A stretch of 64,000 nt of DNA from Clostridia bacterium. GTDB lineage: Bacteria; Bacillota; Clostridia; Acetivibrionales; DSM-27016. The translations under genes were made by a program, and so were the position numbers. Positions 8,692 through 16,864 of this stretch are shown here, piece after piece (the stretch's first letter is position 1; each line of letters begins with the position of its first letter). The stretch lies in contig JAOAIJ010000043.1 in NCBI GenBank assembly GCA_026414765.1, positions 288,650-352,649 on the forward strand. The letters run 5' to 3'. The notes below the pieces were generated by a model. That model did no database searches. It was given only the letters and a program-made list of their open reading frames with translations, and was not told where the DNA came from.

Positions 8692-8718
8692 TGTTATCCA
8701 GAGTGGGGAGGAGAATAG

Positions 8719-9834
8719 ATGGTTGATCTAACTTTAAAAGAGAAATTTGCATTCAAGTTTGTTTTCAGCGAGAACAGAGTCTATCACAGATGGTATGGAA
8801 GATTCTTATCTTTTGGAATAGATTATGGGAGATTGAGAAGGGTAGTAGCAAGAATAACAAATTGGTTTGAATGGTGTGAACAATGGGATGAAGAAGGTGA
8901 TTCACTTTTTAAAAAGGCTGAAGAAGCATTAGCTGAAGGGAATGGTCTAAAAGCACGAGCATTATTTCATGAAGCTGTAGGCTGCTATCATACAGGGCAG
9001 CATTTATTTTTTATTGATAGCAAACAAAAGGAAAAAACCCAGGAAAAAGCTAGAATAAGCTATCAAAGAGCACTAAGCCTATATGATGAAAAAGAAAGGC
9101 CCATAAGAATCGAGATAGACTTTAATGGTGTAAAAATTCCAGGATATCTGAGGCTCTCAGCAGTGCCCGACAGCCCACTTATCATATTTATAAACGGTAT
9201 GGATAATATTAAAGAGGCTGAAGGAAATTCACAGGGGGCTTTATTCAAACAGAATGGATTTAACTATTTTACATTTGATGGGCCAGGTCAGGGAGAAATG
9301 TGGAAGGATATGAAATTCGATATAAAAGAATATCATAAATCAGTATCAGCAATAATTGACTGGTTTGAAAAACATCAGATATACGAAATTGATATGAATA
9401 GAATCGGCCTTATTGGTTTTAGCCTGGGCGGGTATTTAGCACCAATGTGTGCAGCACATGACAAACGGGTAAAGTGTGTAGTTGGAAATAGCGGACTTGT
9501 ATTTATCGGTGGATTGAAAGGATTAAAGAGACTTAATCCGTTATGGCAGCGGGGAGTTACATATATGACCGGATGTGAAACACTTGATAAAGCGGTAGAT
9601 AAATTTGACTGGGATATTGAACGTGATCCAAACTTATGTGTACCATTACTATTGTATCATGCAGGGAAAGATGAGGTTATGCCCACCCCAAAATTACATG
9701 CAGATAAAGTAATAAGGTGGGCAAGGGGAGAAAAAACTCTTAAATATTATGAAAATGCAGAACACTGTACACAGGATTACCTAGATGAGGTATTCCCGGA
9801 GATAATAGATTGGTTTAGAAAAAAGCTTAATTGA
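8719..9834 (+). CDS. Alpha/beta hydrolase 2 (FrsA/DHPON-hydrolase-like) of the element
   Basis: A 371-residue distant paralogue of the preceding hydrolase, 27 nt behind it with its own GGGGAGGAG. Same plan: helical N-terminal cap (residues 1-135), FDGPGQGEM near 190, nucleophile elbow GFSLGGY near 235, candidate acid HAGKDEVMP near 312 and candidate His NAEHCTQDY near 345, so the triad appears complete. The pair look like old paralogues rather than a recent duplication, because identity is obvious only at the motifs. They may act on related substrates or form a hetero-oligomer; both are guesses. No export signal. Confidence 0.82.
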   Translation: MVDLTLKEKFAFKFVFSENRVYHRWYGRFLSFGIDYGRLRRVVARITNWFEWCEQWDEEGDSLFKKAEEALAEGNGLKARALFHEAVGCYHTGQHLFFIDSKQKEKTQEKARISYQRALSLYDEKERPIRIEIDFNGVKIPGYLRLSAVPDSPLIIFINGMDNIKEAEGNSQGALFKQNGFNYFTFDGPGQGEMWKDMKFDIKEYHKSVSAIIDWFEKHQIYEIDMNRIGLIGFSLGGYLAPMCAAHDKRVKCVVGNSGLVFIGGLKGLKRLNPLWQRGVTYMTGCETLDKAVDKFDWDIERDPNLCVPLLLYHAGKDEVMPTPKLHADKVIRWARGEKTLKYYENAEHCTQDYLDEVFPEIIDWFRKKLN

Positions 9835-9933
9835 GAGAAGAAGGTATAAGCTTAACTTTCAATAACAAAATATATATATTAAAAAATATTAGCAATTCAA
9901 TCCTTTTTTGGAATATAGAAATAGGACAAAAAC

Positions 9934-9964
9934 AGCCCCTCATAAAATATAGAGGGGTTATTTT
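9934..9964 (+). terminator. Hairpin after the hydrolase operon that also hides a ribosome binding site
   Basis: CCCCTC (9936-9941) pairs with GAGGGG (9952-9957), extendable by two pairs, followed by TTATTTTT. This fits a terminator for the hydrolase operon. The right arm AGAGGGG is also the only good ribosome binding site for the 42-residue ORF starting at 9966. Confidence 0.6.
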
Positions 9965-9965
9965 T

Positions 9966-10094
9966 ATGGAAACAAAATTCGTTCTTGAAGAAGTATTTAA
10001 ATCTAAAGAAAATGAAGAAAGGAGAAAAAAACTTGAAGATATAGTTATTAATGTAATTAAAATTATGGAACTGCAGGAGCGATGCAGTCTCTAA
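9966..10094 (+). CDS. 42-residue ORF upstream of the serine recombinase
   Basis: METKFVLEEVFKSKENEERR... to ELQERCSL, a small, charged, helical protein. AGAGGGG sits 8 nt before ATG 9966. The frame continues upstream to 9831 but without a ribosome binding site. I have a general impression that similar 40-residue ORFs precede clostridial serine recombinases, but could not check. A recombination directionality factor (excisionase) is one thoughtful possibility given position and size; an accidental ORF is another. Confidence 0.5.
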   Translation: METKFVLEEVFKSKENEERRKKLEDIVINVIKIMELQERCSL

Positions 10095-10183
10095 AATTCT
10101 CATTGAATGAATCTGCCTGTTTTAATGAAATTCGTTATGGATAAAATAGGCAGTTATATCTTTTTATTGGGGGATATAGCTAA

Positions 10184-11764
10184 ATGAGTAAAGTTGCAAT
10201 TTATTGCCGTTTATCCGATGAGGATAGAAATAAGCTCAATTCTTTGGATGATTCCGAAAGTATTCAAAACCAAAAAAACATGCTTAACAAGTATGCTATT
10301 GAAAAAGGATGGGATATTTATAAGATTTATTCAGATGATGATTTTTCAGGTCTTGATAGTGATAGACCTGAATGGAACAAGATGCTTCGTGATGCAAGAT
10401 TAAAGAAGTTTGATATTGTCCTGTGCAAAAGTCAGTCAAGGTTTACGAGGGATATGGAGTTGGTTGAAAAATATATCCATAACAAATTTCTTGAATGGGG
10501 TATTAGATTTATTGGAGTGACTGACAATGCAGATACACAGAATAAAGGTAATAAAAAACAGCGGCAGATAATGGGATTAACAAATGAATGGTACTGTGAG
10601 GATATATCCGAAAATATAAGAGCGGTATTTAATTTGAAAAGAAGTGAGGGCCAGTTTATAGGCTCTTTTGCTGCTTATGGATATAAGAAAGCAGCAAATA
10701 ATAAAAATAAACTTATTATTGACGAAGAAGCTGCGGTAGTTGTCAGGATGATTTTTAACTGGTATTTGGAAGGGTATGGTACTCAGCATATTGCTTATAT
10801 GCTAAATGAAAAGGGTTATCTTAATCCGACAAAATATAAGCAAAATGCAGGACTCAACTTTAAAAATTCCAATATGAAAAACGGATTTAGCTTTTGGAAT
10901 AAAACAACAGTTAAGCGTATTTTAAAAAATGAGATATATATTGGCAATATGGTACAAGGAAAAAGGGAAAAAGTGAGTTATAAATCTAAAAAAATAATAT
11001 CAACTTCCAAAGAACAATGGATAAGGGCTGAAAATACACACGAAGCAATAATAGATGAGAAAACATTTCATGAAGTTCAAAGAAGAATAAGCCAGCGGCA
11101 GCGAAGTACAGGGGAAGGGCAAGCACATGTTTTTGCAACAAAGGTCAGGTGTGCAGATTGTGGTAGTACAATGAATAAAGTATCAACTTTTAGAGGGAAT
11201 AATAAGCTATATTCTTATCTACGATGCAAAGTGTATGCTATTACAGGGAATAAAAAGCTATGTACAAGTCATGCAATAAGGTTTGATACACTATATGACT
11301 TAGTAACTGAAAGATTAAAGCAATATATAAATGATAATCTTGATGAAGACAATATTGCGCATAGGATTTTGGCTGAAACTAACGTTAATAGAAAAATCCA
11401 AGGCTTGAAAAATGAGATATCTAACATTGAAAAGCAGCTAAACCGGAATTCACAATTCATAAATAATCTATATATAGATAAGGTAAAGGGGATTATATTA
11501 GATGATTTATTTAGAGAACTTAACAGTAATTTTTCTAACGAAAAAGATAAAATAAGAAAAAGAAAAACGGAAATTGAGAATCAAATATTAGAATTAAGCA
11601 AAAAGACAATGAATTTTGATAAATGGGTTCAGATAGTCAGAAGATATAAAGATTTTAAAGAATTAACCCATTCAATGGTAGGAGAGTTTATTGAGTTTAT
11701 TGAAATAGGTGAGAAAGATAGTAAAACAGGAGAGCAGAAAGTTAAAATACATTGGTTATTCTAA
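10184..11764 (+). CDS. Large serine recombinase (integrase/excisionase of the element)
   Basis: A 526-residue protein with the full large-serine-recombinase order. The resolvase catalytic domain (about 1-150) has the nucleophile Ser in YCRLSDED, plus an SRFTRD motif. The 'Recombinase' DNA-binding domain (about 165-290) includes AAYGYKK and LKNEIYIGNMVQGK. A zinc ribbon near residues 325-365 (CADCGSTM, then C and C further on) is followed by a coiled coil from about 400. It catalyses integration through a 2-bp staggered cut and a Ser-DNA link. ATG 10184 has TGGGGG upstream. The stop is 46 nt from the right attachment repeat, as expected if it acts on that site. Confidence 0.93.
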   Translation: MSKVAIYCRLSDEDRNKLNSLDDSESIQNQKNMLNKYAIEKGWDIYKIYSDDDFSGLDSDRPEWNKMLRDARLKKFDIVLCKSQSRFTRDMELVEKYIHNKFLEWGIRFIGVTDNADTQNKGNKKQRQIMGLTNEWYCEDISENIRAVFNLKRSEGQFIGSFAAYGYKKAANNKNKLIIDEEAAVVVRMIFNWYLEGYGTQHIAYMLNEKGYLNPTKYKQNAGLNFKNSNMKNGFSFWNKTTVKRILKNEIYIGNMVQGKREKVSYKSKKIISTSKEQWIRAENTHEAIIDEKTFHEVQRRISQRQRSTGEGQAHVFATKVRCADCGSTMNKVSTFRGNNKLYSYLRCKVYAITGNKKLCTSHAIRFDTLYDLVTERLKQYINDNLDEDNIAHRILAETNVNRKIQGLKNEISNIEKQLNRNSQFINNLYIDKVKGIILDDLFRELNSNFSNEKDKIRKRKTEIENQILELSKKTMNFDKWVQIVRRYKDFKELTHSMVGEFIEFIEIGEKDSKTGEQKVKIHWLF

Positions 11765-11810
11765 GTATTGATAATGCCCTTTCTTTTTTTGTGTTTAAAA
11801 GAACACTTGA

Positions 11811-11820
11811 CATGTAGTGG
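11811..11820 (+). repeat. Right attachment repeat (attR core)
   Basis: CATGTAGTGG, identical to 6869-6878; the flanking bases differ on both sides (A/T before and after), so the match is exactly 10 bp. Joining the element ends gives an attP with imperfect dyad symmetry (GTTTAAAAGAACACTTGA on the left against TCTTAAGTACAATAAAC on the right). Confidence 0.85.
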
Positions 11821-12620
11821 ATCCTAAAAACCCAGGAGCAGTGGATGAGATAATTCACTTGGGAGATTACTGGAATGAAGAAGGACTTAAAGCAAACAGG
11901 GAAGCAATAATGCTTGCAAACAGGGAAGTAGGACGCTTGTTTGCCAGGGCCTATAAATACATAAAAGCTGCAGCTTCCATATATGAAGATACTGCTGTAA
12001 TAAACGGCTGGGCAATAGATAAAGCCAAAGTCAGCGCTGAAACTAAAAAGGTGCTGGATCAATACTTTGCTGATAGGCCGATTGCAATGAAGGAAGGAAT
12101 GGAAAGGAAGCTATTTGCCAGTGCAATAACTCCTGACGGATATAAAAACTATCTTAATTCCATTCTGACTACGGAAAAAATATATATACTAAAGGGGCAG
12201 CAGGGAACAGGAACGGAAGTGCTGCTTGAAAAAATCAAAGCGGAAGCTTTAATAAGGGGATATAATGTAGAATCATATTATTGTCCGCTATACCCGGAAA
12301 AATTAGAACATCTTGTCATTGACCAAATCGGAGTGTCTTTTACTACTTCAAATGAATATCATAGCTCAACGGTTAAGGGATATGGAGAGATTGATCTTAA
12401 TGCGTATCTGGATGAAAAAGTTATTAAGACCTATAAGGGTGATCTGGAGTATAATAAGACTGAGTTTGATGCATTGATGAATAAGGCCATTAATACGATT
12501 GGCAAGGCAAAGGCTTTGCATGATCACATGGAAACCTATTACATACCAAATATGGATTTTGAATCAGTCCAAAGGTGTTGGGAAACAACAATGGCGAGGA
12601 TTCTGGAATATGCAAAATAA
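11811..12620 (+). pseudogene. 3' fragment of the PRK06851-like P-loop ATPase gene
   Basis: Carries residues 95-363 of the gene whose 5' part is at 6587-6878. It begins in frame at the repeat (HVVDPKNPGAVDEIIHLGDY). It contains a second P-loop-like motif, LKGQQGTGTEVLLEKI near nt 12190-12235, where the Walker Lys is replaced by Thr, so the second ATPase lobe looks degenerate. The frame is open and uncorrupted to TAA at 12620. That would be unusual for a long-dead pseudogene and fits either recent insertion or periodic restoration by excision. No ribosome binding site precedes the GTG at 11817, so separate translation is unlikely. Confidence 0.82.
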
Positions 12621-12660
12621 CTGACAGCCCCTGATAACAGGGGCTGTCAGTTATTTTGCA
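12611..12660 (+). terminator. Terminator of the split ATPase gene
   Basis: 12611-12633 is an exact inverted copy of 12638-12660 (23 bp, loop ATAA). The stem begins over the stop codon and ends TTATTTT on the plus strand. Confidence 0.85.
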
Positions 12661-12732
12661 GGCATTGTTTTGAATAATCTCAGGTTAAAGAATTCTATCG
12701 GTATTATATATAAAAATAGTTCATATTTTAAA

Positions 12733-12761
12733 TTGACAAATCTATCCACTCGTGCAATAAT
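12733..12761 (+). promoter_or_regulatory. pdxST promoter
   Basis: TTGACA (12733-12738), 17-nt spacer, AATAAT (12756-12761): a perfect -35 and a 5/6 -10 box, with a start site expected near 12768. Confidence 0.75.
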
Positions 12762-12773
12762 AAGAAAAATTAA

Positions 12774-12798
12774 TCGATACACGGATTGAATGTATCGA
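12774..12798. promoter_or_regulatory. Inverted repeat at the start of the pdxST leader
   Basis: TCGATACA (12774-12781) and TGTATCGA (12791-12798), a perfect 8-bp repeat around 9 nt. It lies just after the predicted start site and before the GGAG of pdxS. With no T-run it is not a terminator; an operator or leader hairpin is likely. The binding factor is unknown (no pdxR-like gene in the window). Confidence 0.5.
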
Positions 12799-12816
12799 TA
12801 CAAATGGAGTGGTGTT

Positions 12817-13695
12817 ATGGATGATAGGTACGAATTGAATAAAAATCTGGCACAGATGCTAAAAGGTGGCGTTATTATGGACGTTACTAATGGGAAGGAA
12901 GCGGAAATCGCGCAGGAAGCAGGTGCCGTTGCGGTAATGGCACTTGAAAGAGTTCCGGCGGACATAAGAAAGCAGGGTGGAGTAGCAAGAATGTCCGATC
13001 CCAGAATCATCAAAGAAATAAAAAGCGCAGTCAGCATACCAGTCATGGCAAAAGCAAGGATAGGGCACTTTGCTGAAGCTCAGATACTTGAAGCACTGGG
13101 TATAGACTATATAGATGAAAGTGAGGTTTTGACACCTGCTGATGAAATGTTTCATATAGACAAGTTTAGCTTCAAAATACCATTTGTATGTGGAGCCAGA
13201 AATCTCGGAGAAGCTCTCAGAAGAATAGGAGAAGGGGCTGCAATGATACGTACAAAAGGTGAAGCGGGAACAGGAAATGTAGTTGAAGCTGTCAGACATA
13301 TGAGAACTATAATGTCTGAGATCAGAAAGCTGAAGAGCCTCCCTAAAGAGGAGTTAATGTCGGCTGCAAAAGATATGGGAGCACCATATAATCTATTACT
13401 GAAGACCGCTGAGGAAGGTAGACTGCCTGTGGTAAACTTTTCTGCCGGAGGAATAGCGACTCCTGCTGATGCTTCATTAATGATGCAATTAGGTAGTGAG
13501 GGCGTTTTTGTAGGATCAGGAATATTTAAATCTTCAAATCCAAAGAAGATGGCTAAAGCTATAGTTAAAGCAACAACCTATTTTAATAAGCCCGAATTAT
13601 TGGCTGAGGTTTCAGAAGATCTGGGAGAGGCGATGAAAGGCATGGAAATATCTCAATTGTCGCCCGAAGATATTTTATCGTCCAGGGGGTGGTGA
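12817..13695 (+). CDS. pdxS: Pyridoxal 5'-phosphate synthase, lyase subunit
   Basis: A 292-residue Pdx1 protein from ATG 12817 (GGAG 7 nt upstream; the in-frame ATG 12790 lies in the leader inverted repeat). It is highly conserved: [20 protein letters not shown], the lysine in [10 protein letters not shown] that forms the ribose Schiff base, [14 protein letters not shown], and [16 protein letters not shown] with the second active-site region. It makes PLP from ribose 5-phosphate, glyceraldehyde 3-phosphate and ammonia delivered by PdxT, as a dodecamer in the cytoplasm. pdxT follows after 3 nt. Length and motifs are complete. Confidence 0.97.
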   Translation: MDDRYELNKNLAQMLKGGVIMDVTNGKEAEIAQEAGAVAVMALERVPADIRKQGGVARMSDPRIIKEIKSAVSIPVMAKARIGHFAEAQILEALGIDYIDESEVLTPADEMFHIDKFSFKIPFVCGARNLGEALRRIGEGAAMIRTKGEAGTGNVVEAVRHMRTIMSEIRKLKSLPKEELMSAAKDMGAPYNLLLKTAEEGRLPVVNFSAGGIATPADASLMMQLGSEGVFVGSGIFKSSNPKKMAKAIVKATTYFNKPELLAEVSEDLGEAMKGMEISQLSPEDILSSRGW

Positions 13696-13698
13696 GTA

Positions 13699-14307
13699 TT
13701 GGTAAGAGTTGGTGTACTCGCTCTGCAGGGTTCTGTCCTGGAGCATAAGAAGGCACTGTCAAGGATAAGAGGTGTATATCCTATAGAAGTTAGGGGGAGG
13801 GAAGAAATTGAACAGGTTGAAGGTTTGATACTTCCTGGCGGTGAAAGCACTGTCATTGGGAAATTAATCAAAGAATCAGGCCTGGCAGAATCTATTGTTA
13901 AAAGATCTTTAGGAGGTATGCCGGTTTGGGGGACTTGTGCAGGAATGATCCTTATGGCTGAAAAAATCATTGATGAAGATTATTTTTATCTGGGAATTAT
14001 GAACATATCAGTCAGAAGAAATGCATATGGAGGTCAGCTTGACAGTTTTTGTTCCAGTTCCTGCATATCTGAAGTTTCCGATAAAGATATCCCGCTTGTT
14101 TTTATCAGGGCTCCGTGGGCAGAGAGTGCAGGAAGTCATGTAAAAATTCTGTATAAGCTAAATGGCAGGATAGCGGCTGCCAGACAAAACAATTTGCTGG
14201 CAACGTCATTCCACCCTGAATTGACGGATAACATGAGTTTTCACGAATATTTTATAAAAATGGTTACTGAATATTCAAAAAATAATATAAAGCAATTTGC
14301 CGTGTAA
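13699..14307 (+). CDS. pdxT: Pyridoxal 5'-phosphate synthase, glutaminase subunit
   Basis: A 202-residue class I glutamine amidotransferase, Pdx2. It has VGVLALQGSVLEHKKAL at the N-terminus, the PGGEST loop, nucleophile Cys in VWGTCAGMILMA and the His-Glu pair in SFHPELT. It hydrolyses glutamine and channels ammonia to PdxS. The start is TTG 13699, with an AGGGGGTGGTG ribosome binding site inside the end of pdxS, so the two are translationally coupled. The C-terminus carries about 12 extra residues. Confidence 0.95.
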   Translation: MVRVGVLALQGSVLEHKKALSRIRGVYPIEVRGREEIEQVEGLILPGGESTVIGKLIKESGLAESIVKRSLGGMPVWGTCAGMILMAEKIIDEDYFYLGIMNISVRRNAYGGQLDSFCSSSCISEVSDKDIPLVFIRAPWAESAGSHVKILYKLNGRIAAARQNNLLATSFHPELTDNMSFHEYFIKMVTEYSKNNIKQFAV

Positions 14308-14325
14308 TAAAACGGAAAGAAGAGC

Positions 14326-14394
14326 AAAAACACTCCTCATAATAGGCTTCCTGAGCACATACACCGTTATCCAGGGAATATGAGGAGTGTTTTT
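14326..14394. terminator. Bidirectional terminator between pdxT and ribH
   Basis: AAAAACACTCCTCATA (14326-14341) pairs exactly with TATGAGGAGTGTTTTT (14379-14394). The 37-nt apical part can fold further (TTCCTG with CAGGGAA). T-runs on both strands serve the two convergent operons. Confidence 0.8.
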
Positions 14395-14862
14395 CTATAA
14401 TACTTTTAAAAGATTTGCCATTTCTATTGCTGTTACAGCTGCATCATATCCTTTATTTCCGGCTTTTGTTCCTGCTCTTTCGATAGCTTGTTCAATAGTG
14501 TCGGTTGTGAGTACTCCGAAAACAACAGGCATACCTGTGTCTAAAGAAACTTTAGCGATGCCTTTAGACATTTCGCTTGACACATAATCAAAGTGGGGAG
14601 TTGAACCACGTATTACAGCTCCTATGCAGATTATAGCATCAAACTTTTTTGAAGCTGCCATTTTTTGTGCTACAAGAGGAATTTCAAATGCACCCGGAAC
14701 CCATGAAACTACTATACCCGATTCATCAGCACCATGCCGGATAAGTCCGTCTATTGCCCCTCCGAGAAGCTTGCTGCTGATAAACTCGTTAAACCGCCCT
14801 ATTACGATACCGAATTTTAAATCCTTTGCAATCAGATTACCTTCGTTTGTTTTAATATTCAT
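14395..14862 (-). CDS. ribH: 6,7-dimethyl-8-ribityllumazine synthase
   Basis: A 155-residue Rib[21 protein letters not shown] at the start, VPGAFEIPL and [16 protein letters not shown], the active-site His in the latter motif, and a C-terminal GNKGYDAA helix. It condenses 5-amino-6-ribitylamino-uracil with dihydroxybutanone phosphate, usually as a 60-subunit shell or pentamer. Last gene of ribD-ribE-ribBA-ribH. ATG 14862 overlaps the end of ribBA, and GGAGG lies about 9 nt upstream. Confidence 0.97.
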   Translation of the reverse strand: MNIKTNEGNLIAKDLKFGIVIGRFNEFISSKLLGGAIDGLIRHGADESGIVVSWVPGAFEIPLVAQKMAASKKFDAIICIGAVIRGSTPHFDYVSSEMSKGIAKVSLDTGMPVVFGVLTTDTIEQAIERAGTKAGNKGYDAAVTAIEMANLLKVL

Positions 14863-16102
14863 TGTTTTGTGCCTCCTGATGTACTATTGTGTTTAGTTTA
14901 TCCAATCCATCTAAAAGATGTCCCATCTTTTCTTTTTTAGTTTTTAGGTAAAACTCATTTATAGTGTTTTCCTTAATCTGAATCGGTTCTCTTGCAACTA
15001 TTTCCAAACCATAACCGTTTAAGCCGATTAATTTCTTTGGATTATTAGTCATAAGCCTGATTTTTTTTACTCCCAGATCACACAGAATCTGGGCTCCGAT
15101 GCCGTAATCCCTGAGATCAGGAGCAAAGCCAAGCTTCACATTTGCTTCGACAGTATCAAGCCCTGTATCTTGAAGTTCATAAGCGCGAATTTTGTTTATA
15201 AGGCCTATACCACGGCCTTCCTGGCGCATATATAAAAGAACTCCCTTTCCTTCCTTGCTTATTTGATCCAATGCTGCGTTTAGCTGTTCTCCACAGTCAC
15301 ATCTCAGAGAATGGAAGGCATCGCCTGTGAGGCATTCTGAATGCACTCTTACAAGTATCGGTTCACTTGAATCTGATAAATCACCCTTCACTAAGGCGAT
15401 ATGATGTTCGCCACTTAAAGTGTTCTCATAACCGAAAATTTTAAATTCACCGTGAATAGTAGGCATTTTTGCTTTTGCAGCTCTTTTTATGAGCTTTTCC
15501 TTACTCCTGCGGTATTTTATAATATCAGCGATAGTAATTATCTTCATTTCATGCTTTTTGGTGAATTCCATCAATTGAGGTACTCTTGCCATCGTTCCGT
15601 CATCATTCATTATTTCACATATCACTCCCGCAGGAAAAAGTCCTGCCGCGCGGGATAAGTCAACAGCCGCTTCTGTATGACCTGCACGCTTTAAAACTCC
15701 GCCATCTCTGGCAATAAGGGGAAATATATGTCCCGGCTTTACAAAATCTGAGGGCTTAGCAGAAGGGTTGGCTATCTGACTTGCTGTATATGCTCTTTCA
15801 TAGGCAGAAATTCCTGTAGTAGAATTTTTATGGTCTATGGTTATGGTAAAAGCTGTTTTCAGCTGATCCTTGTTGTGCTGAACCATTGGGGACAATTCCA
15901 ATTCAAGTGCACGTGCCTCGGTTATGGGAACACAAATCATACCCTTACCATAAGTTGCCATAAAGTTTATGCATTTAGGAGTAACCTTTTCGGCAGCCAT
16001 TAGCAAATCACCTTCGTTTTCTCTCTCTTCATCGTCCACTACAACAACCATTTTTCCTTCATTGATATCAGAAATTGCTTCCTCCACTGTATTGAACTTC
16101 AT
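14852..16102 (-). CDS. ribBA: Bifunctional DHBP synthase / GTP cyclohydrolase II
   Basis: A 416-residue fusion from ATG 16102 (GGAGG 7 nt upstream). RibB covers residues 1-200: [20 protein letters not shown] is the acidic loop, with [13 protein letters not shown]. RibA covers about 205-400: [20 protein letters not shown] with zinc ligands Cys-x10-Cys-x-Cys, then [10 protein letters not shown] and YGIGAQIL. It supplies both precursors of riboflavin, from ribulose 5-phosphate and from GTP. Adjacent ribE upstream overlaps this region and ribH downstream overlaps by 11 nt. Confidence 0.97.
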   Translation of the reverse strand: MKFNTVEEAISDINEGKMVVVVDDEERENEGDLLMAAEKVTPKCINFMATYGKGMICVPITEARALELELSPMVQHNKDQLKTAFTITIDHKNSTTGISAYERAYTASQIANPSAKPSDFVKPGHIFPLIARDGGVLKRAGHTEAAVDLSRAAGLFPAGVICEIMNDDGTMARVPQLMEFTKKHEMKIITIADIIKYRRSKEKLIKRAAKAKMPTIHGEFKIFGYENTLSGEHHIALVKGDLSDSSEPILVRVHSECLTGDAFHSLRCDCGEQLNAALDQISKEGKGVLLYMRQEGRGIGLINKIRAYELQDTGLDTVEANVKLGFAPDLRDYGIGAQILCDLGVKKIRLMTNNPKKLIGLNGYGLEIVAREPIQIKENTINEFYLKTKKEKMGHLLDGLDKLNTIVHQEAQNNEY

Positions 16103-16125
16103 ACTGAATCCTCCGTTTAGATAAT

Positions 16126-16779
16126 TCACATAAATCCATGATCCTTTAAGAAATCAGGGGAAATACCCTTATGTACAGGTATTGTGGCAGTATGCCCGTA
16201 CACAAGTTTTTCTACATATTTTCCTATAACATCACATTCTATATTTACCATATCCTTTATTTTTTTTGTTCCAAGGGTTGTATAACCACGGGTTAGAGGT
16301 ATAAGTGACACCTTGAAATATTTTTCATCAACATGTACTATGGTAAGGCTTGTGCCATCAAGAGCGACAGAGCCTTTTGGTACCATATATCTTAAAATAG
16401 GCTGCGGAGCTTCAATAGTTAACCAGACGGCATTATCGTCGTCAGCTTTTTCGATGATGATGCCGGTACCGTCTATATGACCGGTTACTATATGGCCGCC
16501 TAATCTGTCAGATAGTCTTAATGCCCTTTCCAGGTTTACTTTTTCCTTTGTTTGCAGTTTATCCAGATTGGTTTTACTCATTGTTTCAGGCATAACATCA
16601 GCAGCAAACCAGTTGTTTCCCAGTTCGGTCACTGTAAGACATATGCCGTTAACAGATATACTGTCACCAGTTTTTACATCTTTTAATATTTCAATACATT
16701 CTATTGATAACCTGATGGATTTACTTCCACGGTATATATTTTTTATAGTACCAACTTCTTCAATGATTCCTGCAAACAT
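16126..16779 (-). CDS. ribE: Riboflavin synthase alpha subunit
   Basis: A 217-residue protein with two lumazine-binding beta-barrel repeats: [15 protein letters not shown] with [11 protein letters not shown] in the first, and [11 protein letters not shown] with [11 protein letters not shown] in the second. It dismutates two lumazines to riboflavin as a trimer. ATG 16779 with GGAG upstream. Third-step partner of RibH in the same operon. Confidence 0.97.
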   Translation of the reverse strand: MFAGIIEEVGTIKNIYRGSKSIRLSIECIEILKDVKTGDSISVNGICLTVTELGNNWFAADVMPETMSKTNLDKLQTKEKVNLERALRLSDRLGGHIVTGHIDGTGIIIEKADDDNAVWLTIEAPQPILRYMVPKGSVALDGTSLTIVHVDEKYFKVSLIPLTRGYTTLGTKKIKDMVNIECDVIGKYVEKLVYGHTATIPVHKGISPDFLKDHGFM

Positions 16780-16864
16780 AAATTCTTCTCCATTCAGTTA
16801 AGCTAAATAATGAGTCATACCCATTTACAAAAGCAGTATTGCCGGCACGGTGTGGCAAATATCT

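Larger units (their letters stand above)
6869..11820. mobile_element. 4.94-kb serine-recombinase integrative element with hydrolase cargo
   Basis: The element is bounded by CATGTAGTGG at 6869-6878 and 11811-11820 and splits a P-loop ATPase gene with frame-perfect ends. Contents in order: tetR (minus), a two-operator promoter, two alpha/beta hydrolases, a 42-residue ORF and a large serine recombinase whose stop is 46 nt before the right repeat. Recombinase next to one attachment site is the usual layout of large-serine-integrase elements. No replication, conjugation, capsid or transposase genes are present, so movement between cells would need a helper. Flanking coding sequence is intact on both sides, which argues for recent or precise integration. 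Confidence 0.88.

Noticed and set aside
6869..11820. Classical IS element, prophage or conjugative element
   Set aside because: No terminal inverted repeats, DDE transposase, phage structural or transfer genes; the recombinase and short direct repeat fit site-specific integration only.
11817..12620. Independent 267-residue gene starting at GTG 11817
   Set aside because: No ribosome binding site; the sequence continues the ATPase broken at 6878 exactly in frame, so it is the 3' half of a split gene.
12774..12798. Terminator before pdxS
   Set aside because: The 8-bp repeat is not followed by a T-run and lies directly after a strong promoter, so an operator or leader hairpin is more likely.
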